Shown here in pieces: positions 1 through 12,496 of a stretch of DNA of 64,000 bases (position 1 is its first letter; each line of letters begins with the position of its first letter). The notes under the pieces are model-generated. The model did no database searches, had not been told where the DNA came from, and was given only the letters and a program-made list of their open reading frames with translations. The DNA is taken from NCBI GenBank assembly GCA_023525975.1, contig CM042029.1, forward strand, positions 82,938,849 through 83,002,848, given 5' to 3'. This DNA is from Smallanthus sonchifolius. Taxonomy: Eukaryota > Streptophyta > Magnoliopsida > Asterales > Asteraceae. A program made the translations under genes and the position numbers.

Positions 1-2100
1 AGTGGAAGCTATCAAGGATTGGGCGGCACCATCAACTGCGACCGAAGTTCGGCAATTTCTAGGATTGGCCGATACTACCGTCGCTTTATCGAGGGATTCT
101 TAAAGATTGCCCAACCTCTCACCGCCTTAACCCAAAAAGATAAACCCTATAACTGGAGCGAGACTCAAGAATCAGCATTCCAGCTACTGAAACAGAAACT
201 ATGTAGCGCACCCATCCTATCTCTACCAGAGGGAACGGATGACTTCGTGGTGTATTGCGATGCCTCCATCCAAGGTCTCGGTTATGTGTTGATGCAACGC
301 GACAAGGTTATCGCATACGCTTCTCGACAGTTAAAAATCCACGAAAAGAATTACACAACTCACGATATGGAGTTAGAAGTCGTGGTGTTTGCACTCAAGA
401 TATTGAGACATTACTTATACGGTACCAAGTGCAACATCTACACTGATCACAAGAGTCTTCAACATATTTTTGAGCAGAAAGAGTTGAACATGCGTCAACG
501 TCGTTGGATCGAGTTATTAAACGATCATGATTGTGCAATCAAGTACCATCCGGGCAAAGCTAATGTGGTGGCCGATGCCCTAAGCAGAAAAGAAACCAAA
601 CCCCGACGAGTTAGAGCATTACAACTCACTATTCATACAGGATTACCCGAACAAATCCGCAATGCCCAACTCGAAGCCTTAAAAGAGGAGAACTTATCAT
701 TGGAATCCACTCGTGGTATGGAGAAACAACTTGAGGTTAAAGCAGATGGTATTCGTTATTTCGTAGAACGAATATGGATACTAGTATATGGAAACCTAAG
801 AGATCTAGTCATGGATGAAGCTCATAAATCCCGATACTCTATCCATCCGGGATCCGACAAGATGTATCACGATCTCAAGGTTTTGTATCGGTGGCCGAAC
901 ATGAAAGCCGACATAGCCACCTACGTGAGCAAGTGCCTGACTTGTTCCAAGGTCAAGGTGGAGTACCAAAAACCATCCGGATTACTTCAACAACCGGAAA
1001 TACCAATGTGGAAATGGGAGTAGATTTCCATGGATTTCATAACCAAATTACCCCGAACCCCTACGGGATGTGACACAATCTGGGTGATAGTGGATTGCCT
1101 AACCAAATCCGCTCATTTTCTTGCTATCAAGGAGACCGACAAAATGGAAAAGTTAACTCGCCTCTATCTTAAAGAAGTAGTATCACGACATGGAGTACCA
1201 ATCTCCATCATTTCTGATAGAGATGCCCGATTCACTTCACGTTTCTGGCAATCATTACAGGAAGCTTTAGGCATGCTCCTGGACATGAGTACATCGTATC
1301 ATCCTTAAACAGATGGCCAGAGTGAGCGTACCATTCAAACCCTAGAAGACATGTTAAGGGCTTGTGTGATCGATTTCGGAAACAGTTGGGAGACTCACTT
1401 GCCTTTAGTAGAATTCTCTTACAATAACAGCTATCATACTAGCATCAAAGCAGCACCGTTCGAGGCTTTGTATAGGAGAAATTGTTGAACATGACTTTGT
1501 TAGGCTAAAGTTGGAGATAGTCAACTTACGGGTCCCGAACTTGTGCATGAAACCTCAGAGAAAATCGTGCAAATCCGAAACCGTATAGCGGCAGCTCGTG
1601 ACCGTCAAAAGAGTTATGCAGACAAGCACAGAAAACCGCTAGAATTCCAAGTGGGCGAAAAAGTATTATTAAAGGTCTCACAGTGGAAAGGTGTGATTCG
1701 TTTTGGAAAACGAGGAAAGTTAAACCCGCGTTACATTGGACCATTCGAGATAGAGAAAAGGATCGGTCCAGTAGCATATCAACTAAACCTACCGGATACT
1801 CTCAATGGAGTGCACAATGTCTTTCATGTCTCAAACCTAAAGAAGTGCCTATCAGATGAGACATTTGTGGTTCCACTCGAGGAGTTGGAAAATTATGAAC
1901 AACTACGTTTTATTGAGGAACCAGTTGAAATCATGGACCGAGAGGTCAAGACTCTCAAGCGCAATAAGATACCTATTGTCAGGGTTCGCTGGAACTTGAA
2001 GCATGGAACGGAGTTCAAGTGGGAACGAGAGGATCAGATGATGAAAAAGTATCCTTACCTTTTCAAACAGTCAACGGTAATCACGAAAGGTACTAACTAA
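1..2100 (+). pseudogene. Ty3 pol fragment: RT end, RNase H, integrase, chromodomain-like tail (decayed)
   Basis: The reading starts in frame 2 (VRQFLGLA) and moves to frame 1 at about 71-72 through an apparent 1-bp deletion. RNase H follows with VYCDAS and YTDHKSLQH at about 250-480, ending in VADALSRKE. Next come the integrase zinc-binding segment (HPGSD...CLTCSKVK, about 840-960), the core with DFITKLP, SDRDARFTS and GQSERTIQT (about 1030-1350), and a C-terminal module. The tail (GEKVLLKVS, GKLNPRYIGPFEI, then VRWN...WEREDQM) resembles chromoviruses of the Tekay/Del type. Premature stops at 1021, 1306, 1486, 1492 and 1501 are all in one frame, so decay was mainly by substitution. No active polyprotein can be made from this copy. 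Confidence 0.93.
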
Positions 2101-2120
2101 ATTTCGAGACAAAATTTATT

Positions 2121-2218
2121 TCAACAAGGGGATGATGTGACAAACCTAAACTTTTTGTTTCAGACGTTACCGAATTCGTTTAATTTTCGGGACGAAAATT
2201 CTTTCAACAAGGGGATGA
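2121..2218 (+). promoter_or_regulatory. Duplicated polypurine tract before the 3' LTR
   Basis: The functional-looking tract (AAGGGGATGA, ending 2218) lies directly against the LTR. A near copy of the tract, including the first 7 bases of the LTR (TGTGACA at 2136-2142), lies 83 bp upstream. The segment thus carries two consecutive tract-LTR junctions, of which only the second opens into a full LTR. Confidence 0.8.
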
Positions 2219-4678
2219 TGTGACATCCGGCGATTTCAGGTTAACTCCGTTAACTCAAACATCGTTAGTTCAAAAATTATTCTTTGCAAACCCATTTATC
2301 TCAGTTAGTCACACGTGCATTGCATTTAATTACGATTGATTAAATGTGTCAACTAATACGCACACAATAGTAATCCGTAGAATTACCTGATCGCACTCGA
2401 GTCTAACCCGGAACGTTGGTGATTAATCTAGGTTACTATTTCAAACATTTAATAATTTATATTTAGTATAAATTATATGAGTCTTATGTGATACGTGACT
2501 TTACGTGAACTATGTGGATTTTCTTGTTATCATGCATGTTTATCGGATATTAATCGTGTTAATTATTTTTATAAAAATTAGAGTTTTTATAAATATAATA
2601 GTTAAAAGATTTAATTAGTAATTAAGTGATTAATTGTAATTAAAAAGCCCATGAACTTAGAAAGCCCATGATTCATTAAAACCCATCCATGCATGTATAA
2701 AAGGAAATTTAAAAAAAAAAAACCTAAAACCATTTTCCCTTTTCTTGTTGCCGTCGCGATCCCCAAGCCCCACCCCCTTGAGCCGAGATCTTCAAGCAAC
2801 CCAAACACACCTCAATCGATCTTCGATCGTGAATCCGAAAGTAGATACGAGCTAGTCTAGACATTCCTAACATTCCTACGTAAGTTATTTCATCGAATTC
2901 CGTCGTTATTTCATTATTATTTTTAAGATCGAAACCCTAGTTTATCCAAACTTGATATTTTCGAAATATATTAATGAATTGGTTAATTGATTGATAGTAT
3001 TGTATCGATTTGGTGATTTTATGAAAATATGTGAAACCCTAGTTTTCATACGAGGTGTAAATTGAGATTTGTTGATTATGTGAAGTATAGGAATTGCATG
3101 CTAGACGTGAATTATGATTAATGTAGTTGTATTTATATTAGTTGAAAGATTTGGGATTGATTAGACGTGTTAATTGTGTAAACAAAGCGTGTAATGGACG
3201 ACTTACTAAAAGAGGAAACTTTGTTAAAAAGTGATTTTTGAATGTGAAAGTTTCTAGGTGTGTATGATGTTATAAATTGACTCTAGTTTTTTAGTACGAT
3301 TGTAATGAGGCTCGTTAAAGGATTATTGAATGCAAATAGCTTAAATAGGTCATAGGTTACTAAAAGTGGAAACTTTTGTAATTTGGAACTTGATGTCTAA
3401 ACTTAATGATGTGTGTCATGATAATCTGTTATGTATTAGCATGTGTAGATTGACATGGAATGATGATACGAACGTGTTATAAATAATGTGATTCATTTGA
3501 AAGCAAACATAAGTTTATATTATTTTTTAAAAATAATAAATTAATGTAACATGTATTGTTGACGTAGTTTGCCATGCTAAATTAGTTATGACTAAGGTAG
3601 CATGAAACGTGAATTATTTGTGTGCTAAGCGTGTTGTTATGCAAGTCAAACATTTAATCACTAAACGGGTCACCAACAGGTCGTCGAGTCAAACTTAGTC
3701 AAACTTGGTCAAACTTAGTCAAACTTGGTCAAACTTAGTCAAACTTGGTCAAACTAATAAATATTTTCAAAACCCTTAAAACAATGAGATCGTTTGGATA
3801 CTTAGGGTTCCTATCGTCTTGCACAAACACACACTTATAAACCGGTGTTTATAGGTGGCAATTAGTCGTCAAGCATTCTAAGTTCGCTTTCTTTCGCACG
3901 CACTCTAAGGTGAGTTTCACGGCCCCTTTTCTTATGGTTTAAACTTGAGGGAGAAAACATGGGTACAAACATTTAGATCTTACATTTCATTTATATAACT
4001 TGTTGTACTAAGCGCAAACATATCATGCAAGTCCTTACTTATCGAACCGTTTAATATATGTGATAGCGAAGTAATCTTGAGTAGTACTACTGGGCATTGA
4101 CAAGCCCCACCCGCGTTAGTCGCGCTAACACGACCGGTAGTCGAACGGGTGTAACATTGACCTAAACATTTACCATTGATCATGATAGTCATGGTAGGAG
4201 GTAGTTCAAACATAAACAGTCAGCTTCGGTGTCGAAACGCTTTAGTAACATGTAATTAGGTTAGCTACCTATGATATAAATTGTAAATGGTTTTATCTAG
4301 TAAACTTTACAAACATTGAAACCTGTGAACTCACCAACCTAGTGTTGACACGTTTTAGCATGTTTTCTCAGGTCATTAAGGTACAAGCACAAGCTAAGAC
4401 ATGCATGCATTCGAAGTCCATCATTTTCAAACAAAAGAACTATTTATTTAGTTTATTGTTGAACTATTTATTTTTGGCGCGACTTTTTTGGCGCATGCTT
4501 TACATTTAACTTTTCGCTTCCGTCGTGTTTTCATTACTAGTGTTGCATCGTGACTATGAGCAATACTAGTGGTTTTCTTAAACTCATATACAGTCGTTCA
4601 AAGTAACTAATGATTGAGATCCTGGTATGTCACGCTCCTAACGGTAAAACTCCGTTAGTGGATTTTGGGGGTGTGACA
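2219..4678 (+). repeat. G1 3' LTR (2460 bp)
   Basis: Starts TGTGACATCC and ends GGGTGTGACA. A TATAAAAGG box at 2696-2704 marks the likely promoter. A 10/20-bp minisatellite built on GTCAAACTT lies at about 3684-3756. Homology with the solo LTR at 15249-17685 runs along the whole length, including the shared segment at 3960-4200 that reads as a spurious minus ORF in both. Confidence 0.92.
3684..3756 (+). repeat. GTCAAACTT minisatellite in the G1 LTR
   Basis: About seven tandem 10-bp units alternate AGTCAAACTT and GGTCAAACTT. Each unit contains the reverse complement of a W-box core (TTGACT or TTGACC). The solo LTR has only one to two units at about 16719-16745, so the array expanded or contracted between copies. 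Confidence 0.85.
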
Positions 4679-4975
4679 GTTTAACAAGTGGAAAATATTG
4701 TAATATTATCTTCATATAAGAACTTTCAATATATATATATATATATATATAATATTTATATACGTATATATTAATTCACCTCGTTGTTGTTGAACCCTAC
4801 TCGGTTATAGTCAATAATTCATTTTAAACGAAATGAACACACGTGATCATTACACCTTTATTAGTGGATGCTTTTGCGAATTTAAAACATTGTATATTGT
4901 GAACCAGTAAAAAAAGTACCATCTCAAGTGCGAGAAGTCGCGCATATCACTTTACCGGTTAACTTTTTATAAATT
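4679..4975 (+). repeat. Remnant of a further tandem unit (unit 0)
   Basis: This stretch matches the part of the array unit that lies 3' of the peptide gene: the GTTTAACAAGTGG segment, a (TA)n run at 4729-4750, then the segment with CTACTCGGTTATAGTC and GTGCGAGAAGTC. Equivalent parts lie at 13468-13765, 18373-18655 and about 58801-59050. Homology stops at about 4975. Its gene would have been left of the G1 insertion and is outside the window. Confidence 0.85.
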
Positions 4976-7900
4976 TTCCTACATAACTATATATATAAAT
5001 GTATATCTCATCTATGTTATACAACTCTTTTATATAACTAGAACTCTTACAAATTTTATAAAAATATTAATACTTTTACAAAATTCAACTCTTTTATAAA
5101 GATTTTTAAATAAAACCACCTACACCAATACTTTAGATACTAGCACACTCCACCAACATATCCCACCCAACACTCAATCTCATTTTTTTTTAATAAAAAT
5201 CTTATCCTAATGAAATCCAAGAATACATTAAAATATTGTCCAAACCATACTCATTTTTCACTATAAATACTAGCTCATTTGCACCATTTTCACTTGTACC
5301 AATTCAAAACACTCTCACTTTCTCTCCCCCTTGAAAAATCTCGACCCAGGAGGCCAAAGAGCAAGACCAAGTCTTGAAGTTCTTGCAAACTTGTAAGCAC
5401 AATCCCTCTTTCTAACTTTGAATCTTTCTTTCCTTTCATTCATTCTAGATCTCGATCTTTGATAACAAGAAGGTTTATGGGTTTTATGATACCATATACT
5501 TGTGATAACAAGTAGTAATCTATGACTAAGGTCAAACCATAAACACACCTTCAAAGATCAAAGAACTAGTCCATATACTTTTTGTTTTTGCTTTACATTT
5601 CTCTAGATCTTGATCTTGATAACAAAAGGTTTATGGGTGTTATGATACCATCATACTTGTGTAAACAAGTGGTAATCTATGCCTAGAGCCAAACCATAAA
5701 CATACCTTCAACACTCAAAAACTAGTCCATTTAAAGTCATGTACTTACTTTATATAAACTTTATTTTTCATGTTCTTTATTCTTACACTATTAAAAACTT
5801 ATATGGACATAATATGGTTTGAGTAAACATAAAAATCAAGTCTCTAAAGTCATAATAATAAAATATTAACACAAGATGTCCTGTGTTGACTTGAAACCAT
5901 GCATCATGTGGTAACTTTTTCACTAACATGTCAAACACTTAAAAACTTGTTAGAATTACTTTTGTTATAGTATATAACATATATTTAAAAGGTTGGATGA
6001 GTCAAATAAGCTTGAAATAGTCACATGCAACTTAAACAACAATGGGCACCGTTTAAAAACCTGGTTTTTAACTCAAAAATATGACTTTAACTTCTTGACT
6101 TCTTAAAATTCCCGTATTTTGGCTATAACTCCAACCTATTATAAAAAGACTCCATATTAAATTTTATGATTTTTGAAGTTAGATAGCTATGTTAATAAAA
6201 TAAATATTACGTAAACAAAGGTCGTTATTATACTTAGACTTTTATAAAATTCTCAAACTTTTACCAAGTGACCTACCGGTCATAAGGTTGTTACAAAATA
6301 TTAATCTTAATTTTTGGACTTAATTAGCTATCTTTTCAAAAATTGTCTATCTCAAATGAGTTTTGGAAAAATACTAAATCATTTCAAACGAGTCTACAAA
6401 AAAATCCAGAAAGTTTCTAATGTTTTATCAAGTCTATAAACCAAATTTAATAAGGATTGGAGCTGGATAGCTATACTTTCAAAATTATAACTTATTTTGA
6501 GCATTTACGACCGAAACAGTTGATAAAAACATCTTTGAACTCACATTCTTGACTCGACCAACTTTTGGAACTCTTCTTGTAAATAAAATGAGTCTACTCG
6601 AGTCATCAAACTACTACTTTATCAAGAATCATGACCATATTATTATGTAAGTTTAATACATCGAAAACCGTCGTGAAACAACTAATTTTAAGAATAACAT
6701 TGTCCAAGACTATTTGAGGATTCAAAACCTTATAAAACATAACATATATACTTTTCATCATAACGTATGAATTTTACAAAGTTTAACCATTAAAACTTTA
6801 CATCAGTTCTTAAAACGGTTTACGCAATTTCAAGACCAAAGTTTTTTTTAACAACATTTCAACGCATGTGTAAAGTCTACTTATTTCCATCCATCCGATC
6901 TTTCTATTAAACCCTAACAAGAGTTTGACAAATTTTCTAAACCTCTTTACCATTACAACTCAATCTCATTCAATATCTAAACTCCTAATATTTGGCGGTT
7001 ACCGCCGTGAAATCTAACACTTTACTATATAATTTACAAGAAACCAAGAACTAATACTCTATATTTACAAAGTAAAACCTTAGTCCAACTTAAACTAGAA
7101 TAAAGTCCATAAAACTCATAGAGTCCCACCATTGTAGGACCCGAGTAGGACCATCCTTCGACTCCAAGAACACAATTTCATCAACACTATGTGAGTTTTC
7201 GTGGCACCTTTTCCTTACTTTTTGAGGGAAAAATATGCCTAATATGCTTTTATACTTACTCATTGTATTTCTATACTTACTCGTTATACTTAAAACTCTT
7301 TACACTTTACCCTACATATTTAATAATACGTGAGTCTTCGTAGCCCTTTTTCTCTTACACTTTTGGGGGAAAAAATATGCTCTAACAATTTTCATTATTT
7401 ACGATATTGACTATTCACTTATCTATTTGATCATATAACTTGAGTTGAACTAGAAATATGATCACTTCTCAAGTCCCCTTTTTCCAGAAACTCAACTAGT
7501 TAACTTTGCTAAGCCGACGGTTAAATATTGATAGATCTATCGGGGTGACGCCCCGTTCATCTTTCTGTCTGACGCGTTTGAAACAACAGAAAACGTGGTG
7601 AATGTTTATTTTCGATTCTAGAAACAAGAATTAATGCTCCATGATAAGGCATTAAGAAGGGGCAAACATACTAGGTCATCAGGTTTAGTTGCGGGCTCAG
7701 TGTTTATATTATCTTGTTCATATGCACATTTTTTCAACATATTATGACAACCTTTCATGTGCTATTGATATTCAACTATTTACTATCTTACTCTATACTT
7801 AAACCTACGAACTCACCAGCTTTATAGCTGACCTTTTAAGCATATTTTTCAGGTAACAATTGTTTAGCATACGAGCAAATAGGATATGAAGTACTATAGA

Positions 7901-8085
7901 AGATTTAGAAGAGATTGCTTTTGGAGAGTTAATCTACATTTATAAATCTTCAAAATGTACTTAGAACTAAGTTTTATGTAATATTTTGAAAATGAATACA
8001 ATTAGTATTTCTCTTGTAAACAATGTGTTCATGATTTCCAAACAACTGTCTCAATCCGTGTTTCCGCCCTAGACGGGGTGTGACA
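4976..8085 (+). repeat. LTR-like fragment, 5' end missing (about 3.1 kb)
   Basis: No gene is visible. The 3' end (GACGGGGTGTGACA, ending 8085) is like the Ty3 LTR ends elsewhere in the window, and a TATAAATA box lies at 5262-5269. A direct duplication of about 140-180 bp (about 5440-5575 and 5600-5735) has copies that share a GGTTTATGGG...GATACCAT segment. I could not find a 5' LTR terminus or a matching target duplication, so it is probably truncated. Family assignment is by its end sequence only. Confidence 0.6.
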
Positions 8086-8192
8086 TTTGACACGTTTCAA
8101 ACCGGTAAATCACACCCAGTCCTCTCCATTACGTATCCGGACCAAATACACTACCCGATTCATCCAAAATTGAATGAATTCACGCATAATGC

Positions 8193-10055
8193 TGTGACAC
8201 CCACATCCCGGATCACCCGAGATGCCAGCCACTTGTCGGATTTACTCATGAATATATAGTAAACAGAGATCATTCATAGCGGAAGACTTTAAAATACTAC
8301 ATTTATTTCATAAGACTTGTCTTAATATACATTCTAAAGAAAGTACAACATTTCTAATGCCAGTCCATTAGAGGATGCTAGATAGCCTGCATGATGCCTC
8401 TACTCTTGCCCTTTACCTATACTGCAGGAGGCTACATCTTTACCTGATACACATGCTTAAAACATATGTCAGCTTACGCTGGTGGGTTCTAAGTTTTAGT
8501 CAAAATATCTTTGACCTCTGTCTCATACATAAATGGGTTTATATGACACGTAGTAAAACATCACATTAACTTCTTGCCCAAACATAATACTTTATACTTG
8601 CACACTTGTCTTCCTTCCGAGGTCACGTTAACCTCCAAGTGGTCGTCACCACTTATACATACCCTTGCATAAGGTGTCCATACTATATCCCACAAAGAAA
8701 TGCAGTTGGTCTCTACGTCTTAAGTTGCAAGATATTATGTGGCATTTGGCCACACATGGCAAAATCTTTCTTTACAGACCAATATGGTCAAAATGTTTGA
8801 CATGGCAAAACATGCCAAAAACTCTATATTTTTCTCTTTACTCTTTGTCAAGACAATAATTGCCAAGACCTTTCCAGAGTAGTACCTCCGACAGAAATGT
8901 TCCCAGGAAAGAGTGATGGGTCCAGGAGGAATTTATACACCACTATTTCCCTAGACAGAACATTCTGTTTTCTAGATAACTACATGCCGGTCAGATGGTT
9001 ACCCAACGCTTCTTTGATATCTCATGAATACTCCGTTACTTATTTTTAAGATTTAGACATCATTTATACATAACCTCTTGCAACATGAATGCTATTCCAA
9101 ATATTTAAATCAAGGTATATAGCATTTATGTAAATCATTCTAGCATGCATATCGGCCCGAAACATTTAAAGTAAAACATTAAAAAGGGCCTCATAGAACT
9201 CACCTTAACAGCGTCTCTACTTTTAAAATCTACAATCGAGAAAAACCGGTACTAGCTCTAGTAATCACACGATCCTATGGAAATACAATACTATTTTAGT
9301 CTATATCTTAGTTAATATAATCCCCCCTCTCAGGGAGGCTTCGCCCTCCCTGTCCTAATAACTATCTATGGTTGGCATTATTTAGGCATTTCCCCATGCC
9401 CATGCCAATCCTCTGGGTATAGCCTTTACTAGTTGGCACTTCTCGGGCAATCCCCTTATGCCCGTGCCAACCCTCGAGGCTACCCATTCCTAACTAAGGG
9501 AGAGGACTTACCGAAAGACTATCTACGGCACGTTGATGTACAGTCTCCTCGTCCCTTGATCCAAAAACGACTTGCTTGTAACACCCAAAGGGGTATTTCA
9601 AGCTTGGGATTATCAAAATAGAGCGTTCCCGAAGAACTGAATCTGATATCTCAACTCAAATCCTTATAATTCTATTTATAGGCTGATTCTGGACCCTTAG
9701 CGGACCGTTACAGTTTCTAGTAGAGGTCCTCCACCGCCTCAGGGTGATTAGTCAGCATGCCACGTGTCAGATCCAGAGTTTTTTGCTTCGTGTGCAAGCA
9801 GCGTACCGTTAAGTTATGGGTAGCGGTCCGCTACCGGCTTAACCTAAATGATTTACATCTTTTCCTCACCGAGAAACATCGTATTCATTTATTATGCGCT
9901 CCGTAACTCATTTTCTAGCCCGAGATATGCTTATATGAAGATTTGGGCTGTTTCTGGTCGAACCGTCTTTTCTTTTCGCGTCCGGTTACGTTCAAGTGTT
10001 ATGTTTCTTAACCGACACTCATCCTAACTTATGTTTAGGATCGTGGGGTGTTACA
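8193..10055 (-). mobile_element. Solo LTR, minus orientation (1863 bp)
   Basis: On the minus strand it starts TGTAACACCCC and ends GGGTGTCACA. It is flanked by AATGC (8188-8192) and AATAC (10056-10060), a target duplication with one mismatch. A minus-strand TATAAATA box lies at 9673-9680. No internal coding region remains, so this is the product of LTR-LTR recombination. A cluster of GC-rich hairpins lies at 9331-9470. Confidence 0.85.
9331..9470. repeat. Cluster of three hairpins in the solo LTR
   Basis: Hairpin 1 has CAGGGAGG (9331-9338) pairing with CCTCCCTG (9345-9352). Hairpin 2 has TTGGCA (9372-9377) with TGCCAA (9403-9408) and an inner stem GGCAT/ATGCC. Hairpin 3 has TTGGCA (9433-9438) with TGCCAA (9465-9470) and an inner stem CGGGCA/TGCCCG. 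Hairpins 2 and 3 are divergent copies of one unit whose inner stems differ in sequence but both still pair. Confidence 0.75.
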
Positions 10056-10455
10056 AATACGCGTTGACAACTGTCGCATGTGAGAATGAATCAATCGAGA
10101 GTTTAAGATGAAATTAAGCATTCAAAATTACTCCCCCACTTGCGTAAACCCTCTCATAAACTCTCCTAACCCTCCTTCGACCTGCATTGCCCCTCTGGAA
10201 CCCTTTCAAGCTCCAAGAACACCGAGACTTTTCATTTGGTCGATCACGCTCCGATCACAACCATATCAGGTAATTTTCAGATCATTATACTCGTTATGAT
10301 TTCCCAATCGAAAGCTCTAACATATCTGTTGCAAATCTATGTTTAAAAGGGTCTAATTTGGGGCTAGGGTTACGGGTTTCGCGAATGGGGAAGATGATGG
10401 GTTGGGGTTGTTTATTAAATACGTTAATGTACTTATCCTTATTATAGCTTTATGC

Positions 10456-10678
10456 TCATAACACTTGGTTAAACTCTAGTCCCTTCGCGGTGAAGGTCGC
10501 GGGTTCAAACCCATACCCGACACTCTTTTTGCCTCATCTATTAACATGGCCCGACCCCTTCCTGGATTCATGTCAAGTCATTTGGGAATCGGGTAAATTC
10601 CAGAGCAAGTCCTTTGGTCCTGCGGTATATCGCATCAGTCACACATCAGCCACCCAGGTTCGAGCCGAGTGGGCTGCT
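10456..10678 (+). repeat. Pair of tRNA-like modules in the LTR
   Basis: B-box-like sequences GGGTTCAAACCC (10501-10512) and GGTTCGAGCC (10657-10666) lie 155-156 bp apart. The first follows an A-box-like CTTGGTTAAACTCTAG, and GTATATCGCATCAGTC precedes the second. Neither folds by eye into a full cloverleaf, so these are tRNA-derived relics and not tRNA genes. A pair at the same spacing occurs at 41856-42072 and, on the minus strand, at 46741-57173. Confidence 0.6.
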
Positions 10679-12437
10679 TTTTGTTTTTTTTAAAACCATT
10701 TTAACACGTAAATCAATTTATAAAAAATTATTTTAAAAAAACCATGATCTCTAAGACTGATTTGGTATGATGATTAACAAACTTTAAATGAAAATAATGA
10801 GTGTTACAATTTAATTTGTTTTCAAACTATATTTTAACATAAAAATCATATAAAATTTTAATTTAAATAAAACGGTTATTTTGAAACAACACGGTTAAAA
10901 TACTTAACTAATTTATAAATAGTGATTAGATTTTATAAATCAATTTTCATTTTATAAAGGTGTACACAAAACGTTTTTATAACTTACAAATAAATCATAT
11001 TTTTTCCCCAAAAATAAATAATCTACCTAGGGTTACTATATTAAACATTTACAACGTAATTTTCTAAATTATATTAATATGTATTTTTAGATTATTATAT
11101 TTATCTTATTTAAGTAGATAAAAAGATTCTTATCTATTTAATTACATAAATTTATTTAAAACTAAAAAACTTTATTAAAACCTCAAGCACAAATTTTCTC
11201 TTTTAAAACAAAAATGCATACTTTGGATAAACATTTTACTCCTAATCGTTTTAATTAAAAACAAATTCAATCATACTTATTTTTACACACTATCATTACA
11301 ACCTTGCATCCAAACAAGTCCCTCATTCGATCAACCCAATTTTGATTCAACCCCTCGTACTTTAGACTTTGCCCTAGTAATTTATGCATGTCATTGATTG
11401 CAATTCGTAAAATTCAATTTTAGGGTAACCTTGTGGTTAGCAAACCATTGGTACATCATATCGCTCGTGTGATCTGAAAAACTACTTTTACAAGTGAGTT
11501 TACATAGCCCCTTTTTACATACTTTGGGGTGAAACATGATTACTCAACAAATAATATTTGCAATTACACACGAACAATTCTACAATATGATCATATGTGT
11601 TTATTTGTGCTTTATGCTTGAATGCTATCTGTTAAGGCTATATATACATGACATACTCGTACAATCATTAATACATTACATCAGGATAACATGTGTTGTT
11701 ATGCCCTACATTTACATCAGGATAACATGTGTTGTTATGCACTACATTGGGATAACATGTGTTGTTATGCCCTTCAGTTACAAGGTTTCATTTGTGCAAC
11801 TAGCTTAACATAGATTCTCCATAAATGCTTTATAAACCATGTATCATATGAATTGTACACAAAACATTTGAACTTTACTTGTGATGTCAAAACATATGTA
11901 TGCTCACCAACTGTTTATAGTTGACCCTCTCATTTTATCATGTTTTAGGTACGGATGTTTGAGTTAGATTCAAGTTGCTTCACTTAGGATTGAAGACCTA
12001 GTATTTAAATCAAATAATTTACTGATGTAATTTCCATTTCTGTATTGTTGAAATCTTGATCTATGAAATGAAATTTGTTGTTTTAAATATTACAACTTTA
12101 GTAAACCATGAGCTAATGAACAGTTTACATGTCCCGCCCTAACGTTTTCGCCGTCGGTTGGGGTGTGACAGTGTGTATAAAATGGTAATTAACTACTAAA
12201 ATTGTGCACAAGAAATAAAAAAAATAAAACCTTTAAGCACTAACATTACGAAAACTTTTACATAGTTATTATAAGTGAAGGAGTCTCATAACTTTTTTTT
12301 GATAAGTTATTATTTAATGTAAGACAAAACTGAAAAAGTTAAAAATTATAGTATGATAAATATAAAGTTGTATTTTTTTTAATAAATGATACGTTTTGTA
12401 TAATGCATAAATGTTTCTTACAAATTTTAAAACTACC

Positions 12438-12445
12438 TATAAATA
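12438..12445 (+). promoter_or_regulatory. TATA box of peptide gene A
   Basis: TATAAATA begins 59 bp before the ATG. The same box at the same distance is present in all copies: 14899-14906 (B), 19805-19812 (C), 44207-44214 (D) and 57851-57858 (E). Confidence 0.8.
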
Positions 12446-12496
12446 CCATGTATTAACTTTGAACGCAACACTAACTCTCAAAGATTTGTGTTCATA

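Larger units (their letters stand above)
1..4678 (+). mobile_element. G1: Ty3/gypsy retrotransposon, 3' part with complete 3' LTR
   Basis: Pol sequence runs in from the left edge and is followed by a spacer, a polypurine tract and a 2460-bp LTR with TG...CA ends. The 5 bp after the LTR (GTTTA, 4679-4683) fit the target sequence seen uninterrupted at about 18373 (AATAGTTTAACAAG). The element therefore landed in a copy of the 2.45-kb tandem unit described below. The 5' LTR, gag and most of RT lie outside the window. A solo LTR of the same family sits at 15249-17685. Confidence 0.93.
8086..12170 (+). repeat. G2-family LTR fragment, interrupted by a solo LTR
   Basis: Parts 8086-8192 and 10056-12170 read as one LTR body split by the solo LTR at 8193-10055. 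It ends CCGTCGGTTGGGGTGTGACA, as in G2, and shares with G2 the minisatellite containing GATAACATGTGTTGTTATGC (11685-11780) and the pair of tRNA-like modules (10456-10678). Immediately downstream, GTGTGTATAAAATGG is array-unit sequence. The LTR start is missing. The array sequence expected on its left (equivalent to about 13766-14649) is also absent. Confidence 0.75.

Noticed and set aside
3980..4213. Minus ORF repeated at 16969-17166
   Set aside because: Repeated only because both lie in the same LTR family; no domain, and the start differs between copies.
11536..11808. 90-codon ORF with repeated RITCVVMP, also at 43044-43253
   Set aside because: It is a translation of the LTR minisatellite; other frames and other LTR copies are broken.
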